Below are positions 22,497 to 60,068 of a DNA stretch of 64,000 nt, piece after piece. Each line of letters starts with the position of its first letter. Within the stretch, counting starts at the first letter, position 1. This stretch comes from Leptasterias polaris. Lineage: Eukaryota; Echinodermata; Asteroidea; Forcipulatida; Asteriidae. The notes under the pieces are model-generated. The model did not search any database and was not told the DNA's origin. It saw only the letters and a list, made by a program, of their open reading frames with translations. The stretch is taken from positions 3,286,001 through 3,350,000 of the forward strand of contig JAZGTN010000068.1 of NCBI GenBank assembly GCA_037783415.1, read 5' to 3'. The position numbers were made by a program, and so were the translations under genes.

Positions 22497-24072
22497 CTAC
22501 GTATTTCGACTGAGGTAGTCAGCTCCGACATTGTCTATACCTTTAATTGCGTCAATCTTAAACCGATAAGGTTGCAGCGAGAGTGCCCAACGCATGATTC
22601 TTTGGTTTACTACTTTGTTCTTTTGCATGTACATGAGCGGCTGATGGTCGGTTTCTAATATGAATTGTTTGCCGTAAAGGTAGCACTGGTATTTATTGAT
22701 TCCCCACACAAGGGCGAGACATTCTTTTTCCATTATTGAGTACGCTCGTTCTCTATCTAACAACTTTCTGCTTGCGTATGCAACAGGGAAAACTTCATTT
22801 ATCATGTTCTTGTAAGAGCACCGCTCCTAATCCAGCGTCTGAGGCATCTGTGCGCAAAATAAATTGCCTTTCGCAGTCTGGGAGATGCAGAATTGGTTTG
22901 GAGTCTAAGCAGGTTTTTAGCTTATCGAATGCATTCTGTTCTTGTTCGTCAAACTTAATTTTATTTGGCTCTTTAGCTTTGGTTTTTGATGTTAATGGCG
23001 CAGCTAGTGTGGCATAGTTAAGAATAAATTTCCTGTAGTACCCGGACAATCCTAAGAACGACCGGAGTTGTTTCTTAGTCTTTGGAACTGGGGCGTTGTG
23101 AATTTTTGACATTTTGTCTGGTTCTGGCGCTAGCTGACCTTGACCCACAATGTGACCTAGATACTCGACTTTGTGCATTCCTATCAGACATTTGCTCGGT
23201 TTAGCAGTTAGGCTTGCGTCTTTAAGTTTTTGCATAAGCGTTGAAAGTACTTGCATGTGCGTTTCCCACGTTTCGGTGTGCACGAGGATATCGTCTATAT
23301 AGTTATCTACGTGGTTTAACCCGTTTAGTAGAGTTCTCATCATTCTGCTGAACGTGGCTGGCGCGTTCACAAGGCCAAATTGCATCATTCTAAAGTGATA
23401 AAGTCCGTTCGGTGAAGCAAATGCAGTTTTCTCTCTATCTTCTGGTGTTACCGGAATTTGCCAGTAACCTTTGCTCAAATCTAGTTTTGTGAAATAGTGG
23501 TCATTTGCCAATTTGGCAAAAATTTGTTCTTGGCTCGGTATCGGCTCCGCGTCAAAAACTGTGACTTTGTTCAAATTTCTAAAGTCTACACAGAATCGGT
23601 TTGTACCGTCGCGTTTCTTAACAAGTACGATTGGTGAGGTGTACGGTGAATCTGAGCGTTCAATAATACCCATGTGCAACATCTCATCTACTTCTTGATT
23701 GACGGTTTCGCGTAATGCGTACGGTAGTGGGTACGGTTTGTTTCGGATGGGATCGGTGGTGGTAGTTTTTATACTGTGTTGCGCTAGGCTAGTTTGACCA
23801 GGCAGATCTGTCAGAACTTCTCGAAAGTTGCCAAAGAGGCGTTTCACTTGCTTAGTTTGCTCTTTATCTAGCTCATCGCTCACTTGTACATCTTTGGCCG
23901 ATTCCCTTGTTTTCAAAGGTGGCATTGTTATCAAGTCTTCATTATCTACTTTTGCTTCTGCGATTGATTCGTGTATTTCATGCTCTTGTTCGCATTCGAT
24001 GATTGCTACGCATGCGCAATCGAGTAAACTCATGCATTTTGTCTGCTTTGCGTCATTTTCAGGATTCTTCAA
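22497..24072 (-). pseudogene. Gmr1-like reverse transcriptase and RNase H
   Basis: ORF 22795-24072 (425 aa) has RT motifs RFCVDFRNLNKVT, FTKLDLSKGYWQIPV, QFGLVNAPATF and the catalytic YIDDILVH, then the start of RNase H (LRTDASDAGLGAVLLQ). The adjoining ORF 22497-22805 (102 aa) continues RNase H (YSIMEKECLALVWGI, LETDHQPLMYM, GADYLSR) in another frame. Catalytic residues are present, but the frameshift at about 22800 breaks the chain. RNase H is the last domain before the LTR. Confidence 0.85.
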
Positions 24073-24083
24073 TTCCGATCTGA

Positions 24084-24905
24084 CTAAGTACTTCTTGAGT
24101 AGATTAGCGTGAAATTAGCTCTATTAGAACCGAGATCAATCTTGTAATCTACTGACCCAATTTTTGCAAGTACAGGGAAAGGGCCTTTCCACTGGAGAAG
24201 CAACTTATTATTGTCTGTAGGGAGAAGCAATAATACTAAATCGCCAGGGTTGAATGTTCTTGCTCTAGTCTTTGCGTCGTAGTATTGTTTATATTTGTCC
24301 GCTGATCTTTGCAAGTGTTCTTGCGCTATTTCGCATGTCTTCTCTAAGCGTTCGCGCAAATCGAGAATGTACTGATATGTGGTCTTAACTTCTGAGTTCG
24401 CTACCTTATCTGTCCATAGTTCCTTTACTATCTTCATCGGTCCACGGACGGTTCTTCCGTACAGCAACTCAAACGGCGCGAATTTCAAGCTAGATTGAGG
24501 AGTCTCGCGGTACGCGAAGAGCAGTGGGGCTATGTAGCGGTCCCAGTCTCGCGGTTTCTCTGCGCATAATCGCTTTAACATGAGTTTTAAGGTGCCATTA
24601 AACCTCTCAACAAGACCGTTGCATGCTGGATGGTAGGGTGTCGTTTTTAGTTGACGAATAGAGAGGAGTCTACTTATTTCTGCCATGAGTTCAGAGGTAA
24701 ATTGCGAGCCTCGGTCTGTTAAAATTTCGTTGGGTATTCCTACGCGGGAAAAAACGTCAACCATAGCTTCGGCAACTCTAGTGGTCTCTATACTAGGGAG
24801 TGCAATTGCTTCCGGGTATCGAGTAGCATAATCGACGAATGTCAGAATAAATCGATTGCCCTTTTCAGTCTTCGGATGTATTGGTCCCACAATATCGATA
24901 GCCAC
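24084..24905 (-). pseudogene. Gmr1-like integrase core
   Basis: 273 residues. Catalytic Asp in MAIDIVGPI, second Asp in ILTDRGSQFTSEL, Glu in YHPACNGLVERFNG, completing D-D-E. It ends with a GPY-like region (LQWKGPFPVLAKIG). It lies directly upstream of the RT ORF in the minus-strand order, 11 bases away. The frame is intact from the first catalytic Asp on, but the link to the zinc finger upstream (25068) is out of frame. Confidence 0.85.
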
Positions 24906-25067
24906 ACGTTGGAATGGGGTATCTATGATGGCATCTTACCCAGCGGTACTTTCCCTACTTTGCCTTTTGGTAGTGTTCTTTGGCATATATCGCACGATCT
25001 ACAGTATCTGGTAATATCCGCCTGACATCCGGGCCAGAAAAAATCATTTAGAACTTTATCAGAGGTC

Positions 25068-26381
25068 TTATGGGGGTCCTTGGTGTCCACCTAGGATGGT
25101 CTCGTGAGCCAACTTCATGATATAACTGCGAAATTTTGTGGGGACAACTAACTGTTGGCATGTGTCACCATACTGATAAGTAGGAGATCTATACTCTCGA
25201 TATAGCAATTTGTCAAGCCAAAAGAATTTTGAGTGTGATCCGTATTTGTTGCATTTCTCATCATTTGTCGCTGCGAGTTCTCGCGCGCGTACTAACGATG
25301 GATCGGTCGTTTGTTCTCTCTGAATTTCAGCTTTCGAAACATCCGGTATTTTATCCGGAACCTTAAGTTTTCTAAGTGGTCTGTCTTGTGCTAATTTCTG
25401 TGCTCTTGTTATCACCACATGTGCATCAACGCAGGCCTCATCAAGTAGTTTTTGCGCTTTCTTTTTGTATCTTGGTTCGTCTGCGTGTTTCGCTTGCCAA
25501 TCTATATCAGGATTATTGGGGGGTCTGACGCCTTGAATGTTTCCTAGTATTACATCGTATACTGGACTATTCATACAGAGCACGTCGGCCCAACCGACAA
25601 AGTATGGCGTATCTAATTTAACTCTAGCGAGTGGTGCTACACGGATTGTTCCATCAACGAGTATGCAAGATCTTTCTTCGCCGGTAAATTGCTCATCTTG
25701 GACTAGGTTGCGTCTAATTACTACACTACTGCAGCCGCTATCACGTAGAACTTTGCACATCTTATAATTTACTAGGCCGTTAGTAACGGGCATACCAGAT
25801 TGGTGTTCTGAGTTCTTGCATGCAGCGGTCATAACGGGTAATTCATGTCCACATCTTAATGTAGCAAAGCCATCTTGGGTGCAGCAAGTTTCAAGTGGTG
25901 CGAGTTTTGGCATTGTTATCATGTGAGCAATGGTTTCTGGTTGCCCACCCATACTACTTTCTCTTGATTGACTTTGTTGCGGGAAAGGGGTTTCTTCACC
26001 TATTAGTCCGCTTATAGCAGATGTCAAGACACTAGCGATTGTGGACGCGTTTCTAGGCTTACTGCGGCAGTCACGCGCAAGGTGTCCTAGTTTACCACAT
26101 AGGAAGCAACGGCGCTGAAATTTTTCTTTTCCTTGTGTGAAGCCTTGATAGCTCGGTTTTTGGGCGCTGAAATTTGGGGAAGTGTTTGCTCTTACATGTT
26201 GATCTGCTCCCCTTGCATGCCTATAATCTACTGGACGCTTGGTTTGGTATCTTGGTTGCAAGGATTTCTGCCCACCAAACGGAAGGGCACCAAAACCTCC
26301 ATGTGCATCCGAGTACTGCTCGGCAAAATGAGCCATTTCTGATACTTTAGTAGGTTTACGTTCCTTAAGAAAAAGTGCCAA
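25068..26381 (-). pseudogene. Gmr1-like Gag zinc knuckle, protease and integrase finger
   Basis: 437 residues. Start region ALFLKERKPTKVSEMAHFAEQYSDAH is a Gypsy Gag C-terminal stretch. A CCHC knuckle follows (CFLCGKLGHLARDC), then a retropepsin motif (LRDSGCSSVVIRR). After a linker, the integrase zinc-finger start (HETILGGHQG) ends the frame. The upstream Gag is absent. Confidence 0.8.
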
Positions 26382-26599
26382 TGGTTCATTGCAACAGTTA
26401 ACCCTCTCATGCGCAAATTATTTTCTGAGTGCTGGAAAAAAATATACTTTTTGTTTTGAGATCAAATTGGGTAGTAAAAAGCATACGACCAAAAAAAATT
26501 TGAAAAAAAATAATCCGTTAAATCAAATTTTGAGTTTTTGGTTTAACAACCAGAACTCAGAAACTAAGAACGATAAATTCGTTGTTATTTTTTGAAAAC

Positions 26600-26960
26600 A
26601 AATGGTATTTAAACCGCTGCAAGCAGTCATGTGACAATTCATACAGGTTTACTTTCGAGACACATTGTCAATGTGTGTCAGACAATAAACCATTGCAAGC
26701 AGCCATGTGATAAATCATGATTTTTATATATTTTCGAGACACATTTGTCACGGTAACTGTGAAGCTATCAAATGTACAATGTATTGGTAAAATGTACACA
26801 ATAGTGTCTAAACTCCGAAGTTTAATTTAGTACATACATTGTGTCAGACAATAAACCATTGCAAGCAGCCATGTGATAAGTCATGAATGTTTACTTTCGA
26901 GACACATTTGTCAAGGTAACTGTGAAGCTATCAAATCGTCACCCACCGGTTCCACGAACT
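26600..26960. repeat. Three diverged direct repeats
   Basis: A unit carrying AAACCATTGCAAGCAGCCATGTG and TTCGAGACACATTTGTCA occurs near 26614-26675, 26680-26780 and 26845-26940. The rest of 26400-27600 is AT-rich with no gene I can support. Confidence 0.65.
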
Positions 26961-27603
26961 GACACACACGTAGACAGTAAAAAGTAACAATTGTAGAAAA
27001 CGGCATCTAATGTTGAAGGCTTTTATAAAATACCGCTTTCCTTCAAAAAGTCACTAGTTTTCTTACAGTGGAGACTTGTTACTTTGAACTTCATATACAT
27101 GGTGCTTATGACCGCTTTTTGTCCTAAATTAATAAGCAATAAAGTAAAACGTTTTGTGTTAGTACGTGAAATCAAAAATTGATGCAAAATGTGTTCGAGC
27201 TTGAAACATGAGTACCGTAGCTCACAGTATTCCGGGATGGGATGGGAAACAACTTCTGACTCGATCAAGCATATTCTGTAGATTTCAAAATTAAACTTAT
27301 TTTGTTTGAAAATAGACGATTGATAGAGCGTGCTCTAACAGGGGGTGACTTCATAATTCCTTACATTATAACATCAGAGAACACATAAAGTAGCATACCG
27401 CGCCGCACAGTCTTATGGAGGTGTTTTTTTACCACACACAGGCCATAGAACAGAAATTGTGGCGAGCGAAATCTATTGACTTTACGTTGGGCACTGGTGA
27501 CGTCATGATGACGTCGCACAATGTTTTAGCCTAACAAATACATCTACAGTATCCCACAAGTACACAATCGAAAACAGTTGATCGGACTTATACTTTTCGA
27601 GAT

Positions 27604-29110
27604 ATGGTGGTCTCAAGATTTGCTAATTATATTCATGTCATAATAGATTTGACTGAACGAACGGCGGGTGCAGACACAAAACCAGAAGTTATACATGTAC
27701 AGGTCCAGACGCTAGTAGACCAATCTGAGATTTCAGAAAACTCAGGAGGAGTCGTAGGTGAAGAGGAGGCGGCAAGCTTTGGAACCCCTTGTGTGCAAAG
27801 CAATAACCTTCTTCAAGCGCAGCTTAATGATCCCGATATAAGTCGTGTGGTTTCACTGAAGCTGGAGAGGGATACCAAACCGAGTAGGAGGCAATCAACC
27901 AAAGAGTCAGCCATAGTTCAGCGGATGCTTAGGGCCTGGGATTCCCTCTGTGTACATGCAGGCCTTCTGTTCTACCGGAAGGAGGATGGAACCCAGGTAC
28001 GCAATCTCCTCGTCCTTCCTCAAGCAATGAGAATTCAAGTGCTCGCCCACCTACATGACGGTATGGGGCATTTAGGTTTTGAGAAGACCCTTCAACATGT
28101 CAGCAACCGTTATTACTGGCCGGGCATCTATACAGAAGTAAAGTCCTATATTCATCAATGTAAGCGGTGCACTTTGAGAAAGATGCCAGATACCAAGATT
28201 TGCTCCGAAATGGTGAACATTCAAACTATACCCTTAGAGCTTGTCTGTAGGCCTAACGTGCCAAGGGTGGATACGAGAACATTTTGGTGATAACTGACCA
28301 TTTCACGAGGTACGCGCAAGCTTATCCTACTCGAAACCAGAAGGCCAGCACGGTGGCGAGACTACTATGGCAGAAGTTCGTGGTCAATTACGGTATCCCA
28401 GAGAGATTGCATTCTGACCAGGGACGGAGTTTTGAAGCTGAAGTTATTCGTGATCTCTGTGGCCTACTAGGTATAGTGAAGAGTAAAACGACTCCGTATC
28501 ATCCACAGGGAAATGGTATGACTGAGCGGTTTAACCGTACTCTACTATCCATGCTTGGGACGTTGGAATCAGAGCAGAAGACAGACTGGACTACTTATGT
28601 GGAAGTGGTAACACATGCATATAACTGCAGTAGGCATGACTCCACGGGTTATTCTCCATTTTATCTGATGTTTTTGAGAGAACCTCAAATTCCAGTTGAC
28701 CTCATCTTCCCATCTCAAGAGGCCTCCAGAATTCCTATCCAAGATGGCAGTCATCATTCCTTTGTTCGATGTCTCAGAGAGCACATGCACCAGGTTCACC
28801 TGAAGCTGAGGGCTAATGTAGAGAAATCAAGAACCAAACAGAAAGCTGGTTATGACCTGCGTGCTAAGCCCAGTACCTTCCAGCCTGGAGATAAGGTCCT
28901 CGCTGCCAATAAGACACCACGAGGAAAATCTAAACTACGTGACCGCTGGGAAGAAACTCCATATGTAGTGGTCAGACAGTTGGAAGGAATCCCAGTGTAT
29001 GTTGTGAGGAGGCTAGGTTCTCGCAAGACGCGGACGTTACATCGCAATATGCTTGCATTTTGTCCATTTGATGTCCATATCGAGGAGTCCTCACTCTCAA
29101 GCGCCGTTCT
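27604..29110 (+). pseudogene. Ty3/Gypsy integrase fragment, frameshifted at the active site
   Basis: Two plus frames (27604-28290 and 28284-29258) make up an integrase. The first has the zinc finger (HLHDGMGHLGFEKTLQH, then YIHQCKRCTLRK). The second has the core (ILVITDHFTRYAQAYP, second Asp in LHSDQGRSFEAE, Glu in YHPQGNGMTERFNR) and the C-terminal FQPGDKVLAANK. Between them, at about 28245-28275, the codons that should hold the first catalytic Asp are missing and the frame changes; a GTAGGCCTAAC stretch sits there. The homology fades near 29110. It could be a lone element fragment or a dead integrase-derived host gene. Confidence 0.75.
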
Positions 29111-29131
29111 AGATGATGATGATAGGCCTCC

Positions 29132-29317
29132 ACAGTCTGCTGAAAAATGTGCTGAACAAATCAAAGGCCTACTTCTTGCCGAGAAGGTGAAATCCTTTCG
29201 TGTATTATTCACGAACTTCACCCATTCCTTTGATATCGCAGGATCCCGCGGAAATTGAACAAAATGAATCTTAGAACTATTTCTAGTGCATCCACCAACA
29301 ACACATGAAGTCGGCAT
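29132..29317 (-). CDS. THAP zinc-finger domain (single exon, abutting the integrase fragment)
   Basis: From an ATG at 29315-29317 the minus strand encodes about 62 residues: MPTSCVVGGC (C-x4-C), FVQFPRDP, the invariant Trp in KEWVKF, and C-x2-H in LICSAHF. These are the C2CH zinc ligands and core residues of a complete THAP DNA-binding domain. After ADC the frame runs into antisense of the integrase fragment, so the true exon end is uncertain. The domain may belong to a host gene or a P-type transposon relic. Confidence 0.6.
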
Positions 29318-29680
29318 TATTGTAGCTGATACGCTAGGGAAAAAAAAGCTTCGTAAAAACTTCATGCCCCGATCTGCATGAAAACGCATACATAATACAC
29401 ACGGAATAACATCACGTCTTTTGTTTACTCTCGGTTGCTCATGGGTAGTATACGTCATCACTTTTCGCTGGTTTACAAGTCCGCTGGTACTATATCGTGG
29501 ATTTCATTGTGGTTTTCAATGGATCTTTGCCGGGAACCAGTACAGGGCGGGAAATTTCAAAATCGAAGAATCGAGGTCTAATTTTTTCGGTCAAATTGCA
29601 ACAAAATTATTTAGAGAAAAACATGACCACAACAATAAATTGTTACCTGAACACAACATAAACAAGGTTCGATAGTAAAT

Positions 29681-31177
29681 TTAATGTGTGAGTTTTCGTT
29701 GTAGTCCATCTTTAACACATTGATGGAGTGCTCCTCCAACTGCTACGTTAGATGCATCAGTTATCAGACAAAGTGGAGCTTCTGAGTCTGGATGCACTAA
29801 CAAAGTAGCTTTGGCTAGACTTGCTTTGGATTTCTGAAAGGCTTGTAAAGCTGTATCAGAGAGTACAATTGATTGGTTTTTTGATTTACCTTTCAAAAGA
29901 TCGGTCAGGGGTTGCAAAATCTCTGCACAGTCCGGAATAAATCGGCGGTAGAAATTAATCAACCCTAGAAATTCTCGTAACTTACGAATGGATTAAGGAT
30001 TTGGAAAATCTTCAATGACTTTGACCTTATTCATCAATGGCAAAATACCATTGCTGTCAATGTGATGTCCTAGAAATTCCAATGAATTAACGCCAAACTG
30101 ACATTTTCCCGGACTGATTATTACTCCATAATATCGCAAACGCTCAAAAACTATTTTGAGGTGTTGTTGGTGTTGTTCTTTATCTACACTGGCTATTAAT
30201 AGATCGTCTATTTAAGCATATACAAAATCCAGTCCATGGAGTACTTGGTCAATGAACCTTTGGAAAGTTTGTGCAGCGTTTCTTAAACCAAATGGCATTC
30301 GAACGTATTCAAAAAGACCAAAAGGTGTCGTGATAGCAGTTTTGGGAATATCTGATGTCTCAATAGGAATTTGGTGATAGGCCTTAACAAGATCGATTTT
30401 GGAAAAAATGTTCTTGCCTTGTAATGAAGCAGTGAAATCGTGGATATGCGGAATAGGGTACCGATCCGGAACTGTGATATTGTTCAAGGAACGATAATCA
30501 CCACAAGGTCGCCAATCTCCCGTTTTCTTTGAGACCATGTGCAAACATGATGACCAAGCACTCTCAGATGGACGAATTATGCCTAACTCTAACATATGAT
30601 TGAATTCAGCTTTAGCAATTGGCAATTTATTTGGGGCAAGTCGCCGAGGTCTAGAAAACACTGGTGGACCTGTTGTGCGAATTTGATGTGTAACAGTGTG
30701 CTTGATAGCAGTTTCATCAAAATTTTGCCTTGTTAATTCTGGGAACTGACTAAGCAAATCGAGAAAAACATTGTCTGTTTCGGGAATCGAAAACATTGGT
30801 TTTGGAGACAAAACTGATGTCTTGTTACCAGAAATTTCGAGTTCAGTTTGTGAATCAATCAGCTTATAATTTGTTACGTCCACAACCAAGGAAAATTGCC
30901 TCAAAAAGTCTGCACCTATAATCGGGAATGAAACTTCAGCAATAATAAAAATCCATTTGTATGCTCGTCTTAATCCGATGTCAATTGTCATAGACATTTC
31001 ACCAAAGGTGGCAATAGTGGATTTGTTTACTGCTTGTAAAGTATAAGGACTTGGGTTCTTTCTGTCCGAAGTAGTTGGGGGCAACACGCTAACTTCGGCA
31101 CCCGTGTCAATCAAAAATCTAGTACCAGATATCCTATCGGTGATATAAAAGAGACGACTTTGAGGTTTGCCAGACAC
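29681..31177 (-). pseudogene. CHCC Gypsy protease, RT and partial RNase H, with internal stops
   Basis: ORF 30212-31177 opens with a retropepsin ([14 protein letters not shown]) and RT motifs ([48 protein letters not shown]). The frame stops at the codon just before the catalytic I-D-D (VYA-stop-IDD), then continues in frame to about 29997, where another stop precedes INFYRRFIPDCA. ORF 29681-29962 is the connection and RNase H start (LITDASNVAVGGALHQ). Not functional. Confidence 0.82.
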
Positions 31178-31203
31178 ACTCGTCGCCTTAAGTTGCTGGC
31201 GTT

Positions 31204-32020
31204 CTAGTTTTCCTGAGTTTGTGCATTCTCAACAAAACTACATGGTTTTACACACTTATGTGCCTTGTTACCAAATCGCCAATGATACCAGCATTCTGTA
31301 CTAGCTCGTTCTTGGTTGTGCTTTGATCTACTGCGTGAACGAGGAGCATTTCGTGAACGGCGTTCTTTGGAACGTCCACGATTGTCGTAGGATCTTGAAT
31401 GTGGCCCCTTGGACTCACTGGTAACTAGATTTTGAACCAATATGGTTAATTGTTAAACCTGTGTTTGAAGTTCACCTAAACGTGAATCAAATGACTGCGG
31501 CATAATCGTGGGTTGAGTAGCTGCAGCTGCAGCACCTACATCGACAGTGGACACCGAATGTGGAACTGCTACTTCTAGAATTTTGTCTGCAATGAGAGCA
31601 ATTGTTCTGGATCAACAGTATCACTAGAGGAAGCCAAAATGAGTTGCACATTTTGTGGCAACCGTTGTAAAAATAACTGCCTTAGAATTTTGTCTTCCAA
31701 ATTATTTTCGCCAAGCAGCTGTTTCATGCGACGTAGGAGTTGGGATGGTTTTTTATCTCCCAGTTCTTCAGAGATTAGTAGCTGGTGTAACCTTTTTTGT
31801 TCAGACTCTGAGGTACGTTTTACTAGTTCTATCTTGAGGTTATCATATGGGTGGTCAGCAGGTGGAGAAATTAACAAATCTCTAACTAGTGATCTGCCGA
31901 GTCTGAAATTGAGCCTCTACTTGAGCAAACCAAATAGTTGGATCATTTCGCCAGAATGGCGGTAATTTTAGGCTTATCAGCTGCGAGTGGCTCCGTTTTA
32001 ACCTGTGGATCAGTAGCCAT
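31204..32020 (-). pseudogene. CHCC Gypsy Gag, broken
   Basis: Translation starts [17 protein letters not shown] at 32020. After a shift near 31950 the Gag core follows ([64 protein letters not shown]). A basic Arg/Ser region and the knuckle CWYHWRFGNKAHKCVKPC come last; its spacing C-x2-H-x9-C-x3-C is the CHCC type rather than the usual CCHC. Confidence 0.75.
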
Positions 32021-32154
32021 GATTAATCAAATGAATGTACTTTACATAAAATGGCGAATGTGGAAAATCACTTTAATCTTTGCAAAGCGGTGTGGTCAAA
32101 ATCAAACGACTGTACATTTCAAAAAACCAGCGCTGTTTTAGTTTGGAGTCGCCA

Positions 32155-32330
32155 TGCAAACCATCATATAAATGGGCAAAGTGATTTCTTTTGTTACGTG
32201 TAGTATTTCCACGCCTTGTTCTCTTTTCATCTGTACGTATTGTATTATGCCAAGATAATGATCTCAATAAGACTCCACCCTGTGGAATGCTATTGTGTGA
32301 GATAATCTTCTCGTTTACCTCATCATAACA
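32155..32330 (-). repeat. Inferred 5' LTR (176 bp) and primer-binding site of the CHCC Gypsy element
   Basis: On the minus strand it begins TGTTATGATG and ends GGTTTGCA, directly followed by TGGCGACTCCAA, a TGG-starting primer-binding-site candidate. No partner LTR is present to confirm it. Confidence 0.45.
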
Positions 32331-32890
32331 GAGTCGTGATTATGCTGAAACCTTTGAATGTCGGCCCCTGGAATGATTGGCACACGTAGCTTTTTGCTGG
32401 TTTGAAATTTAGCAAACGAGGCGGGAGGAATAGTGGTAAAAGTAACCAGAGTATTTGCTCTCGCAGTTAAAATTGCGCTCTTAAAATTATTCAATTCATG
32501 AAATAAGCTCTCTGGTGTATGACTAGAAGATTTCAATACACGGTATTCATGTGTTATATCATATACAAATGTAGTGAGATCATTAATGCCGGCTGCAAGA
32601 CGTACGACTACAACATCACTAGCACTGTATGAATTTAGTCTACGAATGGTAGGTCCACGAGGTTATAGATTTTAGCACCACGTAAAATTATAAAGTCAAC
32701 TGTAAAAGGAAATGCCTTATCTTTAGGCTTAGTATATTTCGAAAACTTATTGCCTCTTGAGTCCGCAACAAATAAAAATCTTATCATAATACTGCTAATG
32801 TTCAATGTCGGGATCACCAGTTTTTGTGGTAAGTGTTAATTGATTTTGGAAACCTTACCAAAATTAAAGTTAAGTCAGCCTGCATTTGCC
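32331..32890. other. Non-coding stretch, nothing recognised
   Basis: Short ORFs on both strands (60-73 aa) have no domain I recognise. The left portion may be further LTR or flanking DNA of the Gypsy element. Confidence 0.3.
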
Positions 32891-33127
32891 GAGGCCTACA
32901 AAATATATAAAAACTGCCTGCAACTGCCTAGGCTAGATAAAGTTTATTTACTTACAACTTTAACCAATGAGCAGGTTCTTTCCTGTAAGGGGAAAACACC
33001 ACCAAGCCAGTTCCAAACCCGCCACATTGGCTAAAGGGGAAAACACCTGCTCATTGGTTAAAGTTGTAAGTAAATAAACTTTATCTAGCCTAGGCAGTTG
33101 CAGGCAGTTTTTATATTTGTAGGCCTC
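32891..33127. mobile_element. 237-bp foldback element with about 85-bp arms
   Basis: The left end GAGGCCTACAAAATATATA pairs with the right end TATATTTGTAGGCCTC; the arms run to CAATGAGCAG / CTGCTCATTG around a loop of about 65 bases that itself repeats GGGGAAAACACC. Lies just 3' of the cyclase gene's stop codon. Confidence 0.75.
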
Positions 33128-33300
33128 ACTAGCGAGGAATTCACTACAGGACCACATGAACCATGTAAGTTATGATAACTAAGGACCACATGTAGGCCTA
33201 CCATGTAAGTCACGAACACTTAGGACCACATGAATCATGTAAGTTTTTAACACTAAGGACCACATGAACCATCACATCATGAACACCAAGGAACCAATGA
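33128..33300. repeat. Degenerate tandem repeat, about 40-bp unit
   Basis: AGGACCACATGAACCATGTAAG-like units recur four or more times. The remaining 650 bases to the cyclase stop codon show no other feature and presumably include the 3' UTR of that gene. Confidence 0.6.
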
Positions 33301-33949
33301 ACAACAAGGAGTAGAACCATAGCTAATAAATGCAAGCGATATGTAATATGCAAAATCATATAGATCTTAACTGCAATTTGGTATTGAATTAAAGAATGAG
33401 TAAAAATATCAATAATCAGAACGAAAATGACAACATTATAATGTTCCTGGTCTTGTCTTTGTTGAATGCGTACATAGGCTTCTTATAAAACATTGACTGC
33501 ATGCAAGATGATTAATTTAAAGCAAAGTTACACGGACAGAGGAAGCACAAAATAATATTTATTACATTTTCATTTCAATCATATCAGCCAGCCTATGATC
33601 AGACTCGCCCAGTTTTAACAGGCCAACCACACAAATAAATTACTTAGAACAGATTTATTAGAATATAATTAATGTGGTAGATGATATAATATGCTATATG
33701 TAAATACTTAAGGCCTAGAGTTTTTTGGTCAGCTCATTTTGTTAAATTTGCAAATTCTACACAGCAACCCTATACCTACTCACAGAAGTTTAACTGCATT
33801 AACAAAAATTGTTGACAGTTCTTGTTGTTTCTTACTTAAAGTATTGCATTCACTTCCTTCCTACCCGTTTGGTATTAATAATCTAGAGAATCATACTCAA
33901 TCACAATAATTACGTCACGCTAAGGTACCGAGGTGTGTTTTCTCCAAAT

Positions 33950-60068
<26,119 letters not shown>

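Larger units (their letters stand above)
20843..26400 (-). mobile_element. Gmr1-like Ty3/Gypsy retrotransposon with Copia-like domain order, 5' truncated
   Basis: Minus-strand order is Gag zinc knuckle, protease, integrase, RT, RNase H, LTR. Normal Ty3/Gypsy elements have integrase last. This rearranged order is the hallmark of the Gmr1 group described from deuterostomes. The Gag start and 5' LTR are missing beyond about 26400, and a shift or stop separates the protease/integrase-finger ORF from the integrase core. Confidence 0.8.
29681..32330 (-). mobile_element. Ty3/Gypsy element with CHCC Gag knuckle (CsRn1-like), 3' truncated
   Basis: Minus-strand order is an inferred short 5' LTR (32155-32330), Gag from 32020, CHCC knuckle, protease, RT, and the beginning of RNase H. 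It ends at 29681 without integrase or 3' LTR. Several stops interrupt it, including one in the RT active site. Confidence 0.75.

Noticed and set aside
26389..27603. 5' LTR of the Gmr1-like element
   Set aside because: I found no match to the 20843-22433 sequence here; the element appears truncated.
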